Positions 55,202 through 62,432 of a stretch of 62,432 nt of DNA are shown here, piece after piece. Below the pieces are notes generated by a model, which saw nothing but the letters and a program-made list of their open reading frames with translations, made no database searches and was not told the DNA's origin. The stretch lies in the NCBI GenBank assembly GCA_011389685.1, contig JAABTV010000016.1, positions 1 to 62,432 on the forward strand. The letters run 5' to 3'. The translations under genes were made by a program, and so were the position numbers. Position 1 is the first letter of the stretch. Each line of letters begins with the position of its first letter. The DNA is from Paracoccaceae bacterium. GTDB lineage: Bacteria; Pseudomonadota; Alphaproteobacteria; Rhodobacterales; Rhodobacteraceae.

Positions 55202-55606
55202 TCTGGAATCAGGAGGGTCTGGGCTTTGTCCCGGCAAGGCCCACGAGCCACTTGAGACAGATCCAATCCGACCGGCCAAGTCCCTGGCGCCTGATGTCGC
55301 CACCACATCAATCCATACTCCGGTCCGTTCGCACAGAGGCACGGGCGAGTCTAGGGTATGGCACCGCGCGGTGACCAGATCGGCGGCATCGCCAAGGCCC
55401 AATACAATATCGCTCGACTGAAAGGCGCCATATTTTCGAGGGCCATGATCGGGCTATCGGTACCAAGTTGGCTGCGCTGCCAGGAACGCCATCTGGTCGA
55501 GTTTTGCTTCAAGCGTATTATAGCCTGTTGCGGCGGATGAGATTCGGCTGGCGACCAACGAAAGCGCAAGCAGCCCGGGCGGAATGAATTTGATCGAGTG
55601 CAACAC
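55109..55606 (-). pseudogene. Interrupted ORF after the Trm112 gene (in-frame TAG)
   Basis: One reading frame runs from GTG 55606 to TAG at 55109, broken only by TAG at 55454-55456. The first 50 codons start with a signal-peptide-like segment (KFIPPGLLALSLVASRISSA), then TGYNTLEAKLDQMAF. The second part of about 114 residues (YGAFQSSDIVLGLGDAADLV, GVWIDVVATSGARDLAGRIG) shows no motif I recognise. It begins three bases after the Trm112 stop. It may be a decayed exported-protein gene, a short 50-residue exported peptide, or chance. Confidence 0.35.
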
Positions 55607-55609
55607 TCT

Positions 55610-55801
55610 CTAAGGTTCGAGAATGCGTGCTTCGTCGATCAGCATCACGGGGATGCCATTGCGGATCGGATAGGCGAGATTGGCCGATTTACTGATCAAC
55701 TCCTGCCGCTCGGCGTCATAATCCAGCCGGCCCTGGGTGCGGGGACAGACCAGTGACTCCAGCATGTGCCGATCGAAGGCAGGCTGGGGTTTGTTGGTCA
55801 T
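55610..55801 (-). CDS. Trm112 family protein (YcaR-like)
   Basis: A 63-residue protein of the Trm112 family, with the core [16 protein letters not shown] and [20 protein letters not shown]. In eukaryotes and archaea Trm112 is an activating partner of methyltransferases. Bacterial versions are proposed partners but are poorly understood. The family's second zinc-type cysteine is absent here. Its start overlaps the stop of the LON-domain gene (ATGA), so it is translationally coupled. Confidence 0.9.
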   Translation of the reverse strand: MTNKPQPAFDRHMLESLVCPRTQGRLDYDAERQELISKSANLAYPIRNGIPVMLIDEARILEP

Positions 55802-56442
55802 TGCATCAGGTCCTCTCCGTCGCCGCCATGAAGCGCGTATTCAATCAGTGTGACCAGGGTTTCACGCCGTGTCGAGAGAGAGGGTGCCTCGAGCAGGGCC
55901 TGCTTGTCCTCGGGGGCGAATTCGAGAAGCATCGACAGTGAGTTGATCAGGAATTCGTCATCGGCGTCCTTCAGCGTATCCCAATCTGTATCCAGCCCCC
56001 GGGCCTGAAAATACCGGTTCAGAAGGCCGAAAAAACCTGACCGGTCAAAACCAGGATCACGGTCGGTGCCGCCACGGTCGCGTTCAAAGCCGTCCCAACT
56101 GACATTTGCGCGTCGATAAGGTGTAAAGCCTTCAACTTCGCTCTGAATGCGAAAGCGCGAGATGCCGTGGAGCGTGATCATGTATCGCCCATCCTCGGTT
56201 TCCGAGAATTGCGTGATTCGCCCTGCGCTGCCGATTGCCATCAGGCCGGAACCGTCGCGGCCCGGAATCTCGTTGGGTTGGATCATTCCGATCAACCGCT
56301 CGGGGGTCTTGAGCGCATCATCAAGCATGGCCAGATAACGTGGCTCGAAGACATGCAGCGGCAAGCGGGTGCGCGGGAGGAGCAACGCACCGGCGAGCGG
56401 AAAGACCGGGATGGTCAGGGGCAGGTCCATGTCGGTGCTCAT
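55798..56442 (-). CDS. LON substrate-binding domain protein
   Basis: A 214-residue protein with only the N-terminal LON domain of ATP-dependent protease La, with no AAA or protease domain. Typical segments are [30 protein letters not shown] at the start and [14 protein letters not shown] in the middle. Such stand-alone LAN proteins have unclear functions; they may bind substrate peptides. It overlaps the Trm112 gene and is downstream of the thioredoxin gene in the same direction. Confidence 0.9.
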   Translation of the reverse strand: MSTDMDLPLTIPVFPLAGALLLPRTRLPLHVFEPRYLAMLDDALKTPERLIGMIQPNEIPGRDGSGLMAIGSAGRITQFSETEDGRYMITLHGISRFRIQSEVEGFTPYRRANVSWDGFERDRGGTDRDPGFDRSGFFGLLNRYFQARGLDTDWDTLKDADDEFLINSLSMLLEFAPEDKQALLEAPSLSTRRETLVTLIEYALHGGDGEDLMQ

Positions 56443-56469
56443 GCCGGTATCATATCGCGAGGCGCATCA

Positions 56470-57381
56470 TCACACAAAGATCATCGAACTCAGTCTGCGC
56501 CGCCCATTGAGTGCGATCGGATCTTGAGGCGGGAGTGCCTCGAAGATGGTGAAAAGCAATTGCTTGGCAGCGCCGTCGTTCCATTCGCGGTCACGGCGAA
56601 ACAGTTCGAGCAACTGATCGACCGCCTCCTGCACTTCGCCCTTGGCGTGCAGAGCCTGCGCGAGGTCGAGTCGGGCCTGGTGGTCGTCGGGATCGGCTTC
56701 GACCCGGGCTTTCAACTCGTCCACAGGGCCGGCGTTGGTGGCTTGGCGTGCGAGGTCGAGTTGGGCGTGCGCGGCCTCGAGCTCGGGCTTTTTCGATATC
56801 TCGATGGGCGCGCCATTGAGGACCGCTTCGGCCTGATCGAGATCGTCCATGGCGATATGTGCGCGTGCCAGTCCGCCATAGGCGGCCGCATTTTGCGGAT
56901 CCTCTTGCAGGATGGCGGCAAAGGTCTGGGCGGCGTCAGCGGCTGCACCTTCGGCGAGCATGTCCTCTGCGGCGGCTATGGCCTCGTCCAGCCCGCCCGA
57001 CGCGTCGCCGCCCGCAGCCTTGACCACGCGATCGATGAAGCTCTGGATTTCCGAGGGCGGCACGGCGCCTTGAAAACCATCGACCGGCTGGCCGTTCCAG
57101 AACGCGTATACGGTGGGGATCGACTGGATCCGAAGCTGGCCCGCGATCATCTGGTTCTCGTCAATATTGACCTTCGCCATTCTCACCGCGCCACGGGCCT
57201 TGGTGACGGCGTCTTCCAATGCCGGGCCAAGCGTCTTGCAGGGCCCGCACCAAGGTGCCCAGAAGTCGACGATCACCGGCACCTCCTTGCTGGCGTCGAC
57301 AACTTTCTCCATGAAGTCGGCTTCGGTCACGTCAAAGACGAGGTCGGCAGTGTTGGCGGCTTTGGTCAGGTCGATTTCCAT
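56470..57381 (-). CDS. Thioredoxin with C-terminal TPR (CnoX/YbbN type)
   Basis: A 303-residue protein. An N-terminal thioredoxin domain carries CGPC (C45 and C48) in WAPWCGPCKTLGP, and tetratricopeptide repeats fill the C-terminal 180 residues (AAYGGLARAHIAMDDLDQAEAVL). E. coli CnoX has this fold but lacks the first cysteine; here both cysteines are present, so it may be redox-active as well as a holdase. The ATG at 57381 is nine bases after GGAGG. Downstream of xth. Confidence 0.92.
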   Translation of the reverse strand: MEIDLTKAANTADLVFDVTEADFMEKVVDASKEVPVIVDFWAPWCGPCKTLGPALEDAVTKARGAVRMAKVNIDENQMIAGQLRIQSIPTVYAFWNGQPVDGFQGAVPPSEIQSFIDRVVKAAGGDASGGLDEAIAAAEDMLAEGAAADAAQTFAAILQEDPQNAAAYGGLARAHIAMDDLDQAEAVLNGAPIEISKKPELEAAHAQLDLARQATNAGPVDELKARVEADPDDHQARLDLAQALHAKGEVQEAVDQLLELFRRDREWNDGAAKQLLFTIFEALPPQDPIALNGRRRLSSMIFV

Positions 57382-57485
57382 GGCGACAATCCTCCGGGTT
57401 CGGGGTTGCCCGTTAGATGATGTATCTGCGCCCATGTTGCAAGGCCCGCATGCGGTTTTGCCGGGCCGGTCTTATGTGCCCTGTT

Positions 57486-58274
57486 TCAGAGGTCGAACGT
57501 GGCAAGAACGGGCGCATGATCGGAGGGTTTTTCCCAACCGCGGGCGGCACGCAGGATGCGCGACGAATGGCCTGCGTTCGAGATGTCGGGCGTCGCCCAG
57601 ACATGGTCGAGCCGACGCCCCTTGTCGGTGGCAGCCCAATCACGGGCGCGGTAGGACCACCATGAGTAGAGGTTACCCTCGGGGATATCCTGCCGCGTGA
57701 TATCGATCCATTTGCCCGCATCCTGCGTTTCGGCCAGGTGCTCGACCTCGATAGGGGTGTGGGAAACGACCTTGAGCAACTGCTTGTGACTCCAGACGTC
57801 GTCTTCGCGCGGGGCGATGTTCAGGTCTCCGACCAGAATGGATTTCTCAGGACGCTCAGAGTGGAACCAGTCGCGCATCTCAGTCAGATAATCGAGCTTC
57901 TGTCCGAATTTCAGGTTCTTATCCCGGTCGGGGACATCACCACCAGCGGGAACATAGAAATTGTGGATGGTCACACCATTTTCCAGCCGGCCAGCGACGT
58001 GGCGAGCGTGGCCGAGCGCGGCGAAATCCTTGTCTCCCACATCCTCGATCGGCAAGCGTGAGAGGATGGCCACTCCGTTATATCCCTTTTGACCACGGGC
58101 GATCATGTGGCCATAGCCCAACGCGCGGAACCCATCGAGCGGGATCTTCTCGACCGGGCTTTTGCATTCCTGGAGGCAGAGAATGTCGGGGGCCTCTTCC
58201 TCTAGCAGTTTGCGCACGATCGGTTCGCGCAAACGGATCGAGTTGATGTTCCATGTTGCGAGGGTAATGGCCAT
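57486..58274 (-). CDS. xth: Exodeoxyribonuclease III
   Basis: A 262-residue AP endonuclease/3'-exonuclease. Motifs are LATWNINSIR, LCLQECKSP (catalytic glutamate), the VGDLNIAPREDDVW block, and the C-terminal SDHAPVLATF (catalytic Asp-His). It acts in base excision repair. The ATG at 58274 gives the family N-terminus MAITLATWN. The first gene of a minus-strand cluster with the thioredoxin, LON-domain and Trm112 genes. Confidence 0.95.
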   Translation of the reverse strand: MAITLATWNINSIRLREPIVRKLLEEEAPDILCLQECKSPVEKIPLDGFRALGYGHMIARGQKGYNGVAILSRLPIEDVGDKDFAALGHARHVAGRLENGVTIHNFYVPAGGDVPDRDKNLKFGQKLDYLTEMRDWFHSERPEKSILVGDLNIAPREDDVWSHKQLLKVVSHTPIEVEHLAETQDAGKWIDITRQDIPEGNLYSWWSYRARDWAATDKGRRLDHVWATPDISNAGHSSRILRAARGWEKPSDHAPVLATFDL

Positions 58275-58498
58275 TTGACGGGGTCTCCTGTCGGTCGCGC
58301 AGGGCAAGCTAGCGTGGGTGCGTGCGAGTGACCAGAGCAGATTTTCTGGTGGCCTGAGCGCACCGGTTGGGTGGCTCAGGCCATGGCCGAATGATCTGGG
58401 AACGCCTACAAACTGGTAACGCGCGCAGGACGTTGTTTAACGTCATGACACTGTGTAGAGAAATACTGATTACGCTGCTCGGCCTGCGACTTACTTGA

Positions 58499-59410
58499 AT
58501 GAATATTTGGCAAAACAAAACGGATTGTCTTGAATTGCGTGTGATTGCCACGAATGGCCAAGTTTTTCGCCTCAGGGTTGATGAAGCTCTCGCTGTTTTT
58601 CATTCGCGCCTCTTTGTTGTTTCCCTCGCGCTCTTTTGTTGCCTTCTGGCGTTGGTCGACCCGTTCATTTTCGGCTTTTCGGTCATTCTGCCTTGGCGGA
58701 TCGCGTTCTGGCTGGTCAATGGCGTGGTGGTGGTCGGTGCGTGGTATGCGCAATTTCGCTTGCTTGCCCGGATCATGCGGACGCGCGAAAAGGACTTTGC
58801 CGTTCCATCAGCCATCATGATTGCGGTGGCCATCACGATGTTGTTGCATTTCAACTACGGCGTTGCTGGCTGGATGCTCGGGCAGCCGGACATCTGGCGT
58901 GGCAAGCTCTACCCGGATCTTTTCCGCTACATCCTCGTCGCTTTGGTGTTTGAAACCACGGTCGCGATGTTCGTGATGCCACGGCTGATGATCCGGCTGC
59001 GGCGCAATGCGGATGGGCGCCAACCGCCAAACCAGGCAGCCGAAAGCCAAGCCTCACAGACGGTTACGTTGGCTGATGCTGTGGAGGTCGGGGGCAGGCG
59101 GTTCGAGCTCTCACGATTGCTCTATATCAAATCTGCCGAGCATTATCTTGAAGTGGTTTTGCATGATACCAGCGATCTTGTCCGAGCGCGCCTGCGTGAT
59201 GCGATTGCTGGGCTCCATCCCTCGCAAGGGGTGCAGCCACATCGTTCATTCTGGGTGAACCGCGATGCGATCGTGGGGCTGAACCGCGCCGACGGTGCGC
59301 AGTTTCTTGTTCTGCGCAACGGCCAAGAAGTTCCCGTATCGCGTCATCGGCGGCAGGAAGTGTTGGATTGGATCGAGCGCCATGTCCTAGAAAAAAGACC
59401 CGGGTCGTGA
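58499..59410 (+). CDS. Membrane-anchored LytTR-domain transcription factor
   Basis: A 303-residue protein with four likely membrane segments (about 36-60, 64-90, 98-118, 142-165) followed by a linker rich in Gln and Ala and a C-terminal LytTR DNA-binding domain (about 195-295; RRFELSRLLYIKSAEHYLEVVL, RVHRSFWVNRDAIVGL-like core HRSFWVNRDAIVGL). There is no receiver domain. The membrane part probably senses a signal and the LytTR part binds direct repeats in DNA. Convergent with a response regulator. Confidence 0.85.
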   Translation: MNIWQNKTDCLELRVIATNGQVFRLRVDEALAVFHSRLFVVSLALFCCLLALVDPFIFGFSVILPWRIAFWLVNGVVVVGAWYAQFRLLARIMRTREKDFAVPSAIMIAVAITMLLHFNYGVAGWMLGQPDIWRGKLYPDLFRYILVALVFETTVAMFVMPRLMIRLRRNADGRQPPNQAAESQASQTVTLADAVEVGGRRFELSRLLYIKSAEHYLEVVLHDTSDLVRARLRDAIAGLHPSQGVQPHRSFWVNRDAIVGLNRADGAQFLVLRNGQEVPVSRHRRQEVLDWIERHVLEKRPGS

Positions 59411-59416
59411 CCCGGG
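59391..59416 (-). terminator. Intrinsic terminator of the response-regulator gene
   Basis: CCCGGGT-CGTG-ACCCGGG (59399-59416 stem) followed on the minus strand by TCTTTTTTC, a proper U-tract. It lies 137 bases past the response-regulator stop and overlaps the end of the LytTR gene, whose own TGA is in the stem. Confidence 0.75.
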
Positions 59417-59552
59417 CCAGTCCAACAGGGAGGTGCATGTGATAACCCGCACATGCAACGGGATGCTTAAACCGTAATCACAAGTTCAGAATACAACTTT
59501 GATCTGGCTCAAATAAGTCGGGTATTCCATACGACCACTCAACCTGTGGCAT

Positions 59553-60239
59553 TTAGGCCACCAGCCGATAACCACCGGATTCGGTCACCAGCAGCCGAGC
59601 GTTCGAGGGATCGGGTTCGATCTTCTGCCGCAAGCGATAGATATGGGTTTCGAGCGTATGAGTCGTGACCCCGGCATTGTAGCCCCAGACTTCGTGTAGC
59701 AATACGTCGCGTGCGACCACGCCTTCAGCGGAACGATACAGGTATTTCAATATGTTGGTCTCTTTCTCCGTCAACCGGATCTTGCGATCGTCTTCGGTGA
59801 TCAGCATCTTCATCGCCGGCTTGAACGTGTATGGCCCGAGCTGGAAAACCGCGTCTTCGGATTGTTCATGCTGGCGCAATTGGGCGCGGATTCGCGCCAG
59901 AAGCACCGGGAACTTGAAAGGTTTGGTCACGTAATCATTGGCACCGGCATCAAGGCCGAGGATGGTATCGGCGTCGCTGTCATGTCCGGTCAGCATGATT
60001 ACCGGCGCCTTGACGCCCTGTTTGCGCATGACTCGGCACAATTCGCGCCCATCGGTATCGGGCAATCCGACGTCGAGAATCACGAGATCAAAAATACCCT
60101 CGCGACTCTTGCGGATCGCGTCGCCGCCGTCTCCGGCTTCGAAAACATCGAAATCCTCGGTCATGATCAATTGTTCACTGAGCGCTTCGCGCAGGTCGTC
60201 GTCGTCATCGACAAGCAGAATTTTCTTGAGCTGTGCCAT
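59553..60239 (-). CDS. OmpR-family DNA-binding response regulator
   Basis: A 228-residue regulator. The receiver domain has the acidic pocket DDDDDL (11-16), phospho-acceptor D56 in LVILDVGLPD and the conserved lysine in TKPFKFPVLL. The C-terminal winged helix (about 125-228) shows LTEKETNILKYLYRS and the TLETHIYRLRQKIEP recognition helix. No histidine kinase is in the window, so it is an orphan here; the cognate kinase is unknown. A GGAGG site is seven bases before the ATG. Confidence 0.93.
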   Translation of the reverse strand: MAQLKKILLVDDDDDLREALSEQLIMTEDFDVFEAGDGGDAIRKSREGIFDLVILDVGLPDTDGRELCRVMRKQGVKAPVIMLTGHDSDADTILGLDAGANDYVTKPFKFPVLLARIRAQLRQHEQSEDAVFQLGPYTFKPAMKMLITEDDRKIRLTEKETNILKYLYRSAEGVVARDVLLHEVWGYNAGVTTHTLETHIYRLRQKIEPDPSNARLLVTESGGYRLVA

Positions 60240-60394
60240 GGTCTGGCCTCCTCTTCGTATGAACAAGACATGAGGCAGGATTGGCGATGGGACAAGGTAT
60301 GCTGCAATTCTCTCACGTCGACGTGTAAACCCGTGCGCAAATGTTTCATATTGTGGTGGATTCCCGTAGATCGGGCAGGGAAAGGGAACAGAAC

Positions 60395-61486
60395 ATGAGC
60401 TTTGCGCCGGACATCATTGAAACATTGGCCCGCGCCCGCGCCGATCTGCGCATGGGTGTTCCGGTTGTGATCGCGGATGCAGGGGCGGCCCTATTGGTGA
60501 TGGCGGCGGAGACGATGGATGCGCAGCGGCTGGCCGACCTGCGGATATTGGGCGGGGTGCCGGTTCTGGCGATCACGGCGCGGCGGGCCAAGACGTTGAA
60601 AGCACGGGCTTATGATGGCGATCTGGCGCGAATCCAGTTGCCGCCTGATGCGCGGCTCGATTGGGTGCTGGCGGTGGCGGATCCGGCGGATGATCTCAAG
60701 ATGCCGATGAAGGGGCCGTTGCTGTCGGCGCGGGAGGGGGATGCGGGGATGCACCGGCTGGCGATCCGGCTGGTGAAGACGGCGCAGCTCTTGCCGGCGG
60801 CGGTGGTGCTTGAGTTGAAGGATGCGGGGGCATTTGCGCTGGCCAACAGCCTGACGGTGGTTCAGGCGGGGTTGGCGGGGCCGGTTCTGGAGCAGGTGAG
60901 CGATCTGCACCCGGTCGTGGCAGCAAGGCTTCCGATGGAGGCGGCGGGGGCCGGGCGGTTGCATATCTTTCGCCCCGAGGATGGCGGCGAAGAGCACTAT
61001 GCCATTGAAATCGGGAAACCTTCTCGGGACAAGCCGGTGTTGGCGCGGCTGCATTCGGCCTGTTTCACGGGCGATGTTCTGGGCAGTCTCAAATGCGATT
61101 GCGGGCCGCAACTGCGCGGTGCGCTGGCGCAGATGGGGGCCGAGGGGGAAGGGGTTCTGCTCTACCTCAATCAGGAGGGGCGGGGGATCGGGCTGGCCAA
61201 CAAGATGCGGGCCTACAGCCTTCAGGATCAGGGGTTCGACACGGTCGAGGCCAATCACCGGCTGGGCTTCGAGGACGATGAGCGGGATTTTCGCATCGGG
61301 TCTACGATCCTGAAATCAATGGGTTTTTCGTCGGTCCGTTTGCTGACCAACAACCCGCGCAAGATCGACATGATGCAGGCCAACGGGATCGCGGTGGTCG
61401 AGCGGGTGCCGCTCAAGGTGGGTGAGAACGTGCATAACCGGGCATACCTGGCGACCAAGGCGTCGAAATCGGGGCATCTGTTTTGA
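60395..61486 (+). CDS. ribA: GTP cyclohydrolase II with degenerate RibB N-terminal half
   Basis: A 363-residue protein of the RibBA layout. The C-terminal GTP cyclohydrolase II domain (about 200-363) has its zinc cysteines C223, C234 and C236 (HSACFTGDVLGSLKCDCGPQ), NQEGRGIGLANKM and LLTNNPRKI, so it opens GTP for flavin synthesis. The N-terminal 165 residues resemble dihydroxybutanone-phosphate synthase (AAETMDAQRLADLR against the RibB AETMT-type helix), but the acidic Mg loop DDEDRENE is replaced by ADAGAAL. The RibB half should be inactive. ATG 60395 follows AAAGGGA. Confidence 0.92.
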   Translation: MSFAPDIIETLARARADLRMGVPVVIADAGAALLVMAAETMDAQRLADLRILGGVPVLAITARRAKTLKARAYDGDLARIQLPPDARLDWVLAVADPADDLKMPMKGPLLSAREGDAGMHRLAIRLVKTAQLLPAAVVLELKDAGAFALANSLTVVQAGLAGPVLEQVSDLHPVVAARLPMEAAGAGRLHIFRPEDGGEEHYAIEIGKPSRDKPVLARLHSACFTGDVLGSLKCDCGPQLRGALAQMGAEGEGVLLYLNQEGRGIGLANKMRAYSLQDQGFDTVEANHRLGFEDDERDFRIGSTILKSMGFSSVRLLTNNPRKIDMMQANGIAVVERVPLKVGENVHNRAYLATKASKSGHLF

Positions 61487-61992
61487 GCCCTGCAGACATG
61501 GTTCTGACCCGGCGGGGGATTCGATTCTCGGGGGACATTATCCCATGTTCCCATGGGGTTGGCGGGATCAGAACGGATAAGCGCGAAGGCGATGGGGCGA
61601 CGCCTGCGGGGGTGCATCGGATCGTGGGGATGCTCTTTCGGCCCGACCGTGTGAAGCGCCCTGCGCCATGGGCAGACCCCATCCGGGTTGGTGATCTGTG
61701 GTCGGATGCGAGCGGCGATGCGGCGTATAACCAGTTGGTGCGTGCACCCTATCCGCATAGTCACGAGCGGTTGCGGCGCAGCGATGCGCTTTACGATATC
61801 ATATTGATAACAAACTGGAATTACCCAGTGGCGGAGCCCGGAAAAGGCTCGGCCATCTTCCTGCATCAATGGCGGCGCCCGGGCTATCCGACGGCGGGCT
61901 GCATTGCCTTTTCGCGGGCCGACCTGAGATGGATTGCAGGCCGCGTGGAGCCGGGAACGCGGGTGATCGTGCCGGAGACACTGGCGGATTGA
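61483..61992 (+). CDS. L,D-transpeptidase (YkuD family)
   Basis: A 169-residue YkuD-type transpeptidase. The catalytic pattern H128 with FLHQWRRPGYPTAGC, where C140 is the nucleophile in TAGCIAFS, is intact. These enzymes make 3-3 cross-links in peptidoglycan or attach lipoproteins. The protein lacks a signal peptide or membrane anchor, so export is unexplained. It overlaps ribA by four bases (ATGA), an unusual pairing. Confidence 0.85.
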   Translation: MSPADMVLTRRGIRFSGDIIPCSHGVGGIRTDKREGDGATPAGVHRIVGMLFRPDRVKRPAPWADPIRVGDLWSDASGDAAYNQLVRAPYPHSHERLRRSDALYDIILITNWNYPVAEPGKGSAIFLHQWRRPGYPTAGCIAFSRADLRWIAGRVEPGTRVIVPETLAD

Positions 61993-62103
61993 TGCCGATG
62001 GTTAACGCGCCTCGAGTCGGGGGGTGTTATGCGTATGACTCCCGGCTGCCACCCGGCTGCCGTGTGAACGGGAAAGCGCCGGGTTAACCGGGCGGGCGCA
62101 GGG

Positions 62104-62133
62104 ATTGGTTCAGATTGGTTGAGATCGGGTTAA
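62104..62133 (+). repeat. Three tandem 10-bp repeats
   Basis: GATTGGTTCA, GATTGGTTGA and GATCGGGTTA lie head to tail at one helical-turn spacing. They lie in the 374-base region (61993-62366) between the L,D-transpeptidase and the edge gene. The region has no convincing gene of its own. Confidence 0.55.
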
Positions 62134-62277
62134 GGAACCGGATTTGCGGCATTAGGGCGTGTTGCACTCAATCGAGCTCACCCCGCCCGAGCTGATTGCA
62201 GCCCGGGCAGCGCCCGCCCCGCCCCATGGGAGGGCGCTCCGCACCCACCCTGTCTGTCCGAATTTCTGTATATTGGT

Positions 62278-62343
62278 AACCGGTGGCGAGCCCGTCGCCC
62301 GCCCTGGGCTTCACCCGTCTCCCGGATTGGGCCGCCACCGGTT
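62278..62343. repeat. 11-bp inverted repeat upstream of the edge gene
   Basis: AACCGGTGGCG (62278-62288) and CGCCACCGGTT (62333-62343) are perfect inverted copies 44 bases apart, ending 23 bases before the ATG at 62367. They may be an operator pair or a hairpin. Confidence 0.5.
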
Positions 62344-62366
62344 GGTCTGACCAGCCTGGGAGTGTC

Positions 62367-62432
62367 ATGAACTCTGTGTATCCGGCCCGGTCCATGCGGT
62401 TTGAGATACTCAAGCGTCGAAGCGCTCGCCGA
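62367..62432 (+). CDS. Start of an unidentified gene, cut by the window edge
   Basis: An ATG at 62367 with GGGAG five bases upstream opens a frame of 22 codons that leaves the window (MNSVYPARSMRFEILKRRSA). The product so far is basic, with no motif. The repeat-rich upstream region suggests a regulated gene. Confidence 0.4.
   Translation, partial: MNSVYPARSMRFEILKRRSARR

Noticed and set aside
29078-59560. A 16-base match TGTGGCATTTAGGCCA at 29078-29093 and 59545-59560
   Set aside because: Both lie at gene ends on the minus strand, but one such match is about what chance gives in a window this size.
62159-62413. Small frames at the right end on both strands
   Set aside because: They overlap the repeat region, lack ribosome sites and have low-complexity proline or arginine composition.
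1-62432. CRISPR arrays, insertion sequences, prophage or integrase
   Set aside because: No regularly spaced repeat array, transposase or integrase motif was found.

Overview
The window is about 62.4 kb of GC-rich chromosomal DNA. It encodes almost only ordinary bacterial genes, packed tightly and often overlapping by 1-4 bases. The gene set points to an alphaproteobacterium of the Rhodobacterales (roseobacter group): a DUF3035 lipoprotein beside a pair of M16 peptidases, an IalB-family protein, a choice-of-anchor-L protein ending in a Hint domain, a MoxR/DUF58/DUF4159 operon, DUF1674 and DUF1285 proteins, and RTX repeats. I infer this from gene families; no ribosomal RNA is present to fix the taxonomy. 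No insertion sequence, integrase, prophage or CRISPR array was found.

Region by region: 1-680 is the end of an RTX calcium-binding protein. 1-9 kb holds truB, manC, the 5-oxoprolinase operon pxpB-pxpC-pxpA with an SDR dehydrogenase, then rbfA and dapB. 9.3-18.5 kb is a run of plus-strand genes: rsmB, a heparinase-like protein, purH, lspA, a DUF3035 lipoprotein and two M16 peptidases. 18.5-24 kb holds a thiolase, a STAS/anti-sigma-kinase pair, a gamma-glutamyltransferase with a rhodanese, hspQ and a lytic transglycosylase lipoprotein. 24-30.4 kb is minus-strand: lolA, ftsK, dapC and an amidase. 30.5-39.5 kb has ubiH, gap with a small partner gene, the Hint-domain protein, dapD, a threonine dehydratase, a LOG protein, ialB and an asparaginase. 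39.6-46.3 kb is a four-gene MoxR operon. 47-53 kb is a five-gene flagellar island (motB, flgE, flgK, flgL, flgI) next to a LacI regulator. 54-62 kb has tRNA-Arg(CCU), rpsT, a disrupted ORF, a Trm112/LON-domain/thioredoxin/xth cluster, a membrane LytTR regulator, an OmpR-type response regulator, a RibBA-derived ribA and an L,D-transpeptidase, and ends in a repeat-rich upstream region of a gene that leaves the window.

Functional threads: three genes of the succinylase branch of diaminopimelate/lysine synthesis (dapB, dapC, dapD) are present but scattered. Envelope work is covered by lspA, lolA, the transglycosylase, the L,D-transpeptidase and ftsK. Glutamyl metabolism appears twice (pxpBCA and a cytoplasmic gamma-glutamyltransferase). 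The strongest unexplained signals are non-coding: a 286-bp nested inverted-repeat element between the heparinase-like gene and purH, paired hairpins built over the stop codons of two genes, and a repeat-dense upstream region at the right edge. The protein-level candidates are the degenerate von Willebrand/MoxR operon, the unsecreted-looking Hint protein and the ribA with a dead RibB half. I did not see a clear new defence or biosynthetic system.
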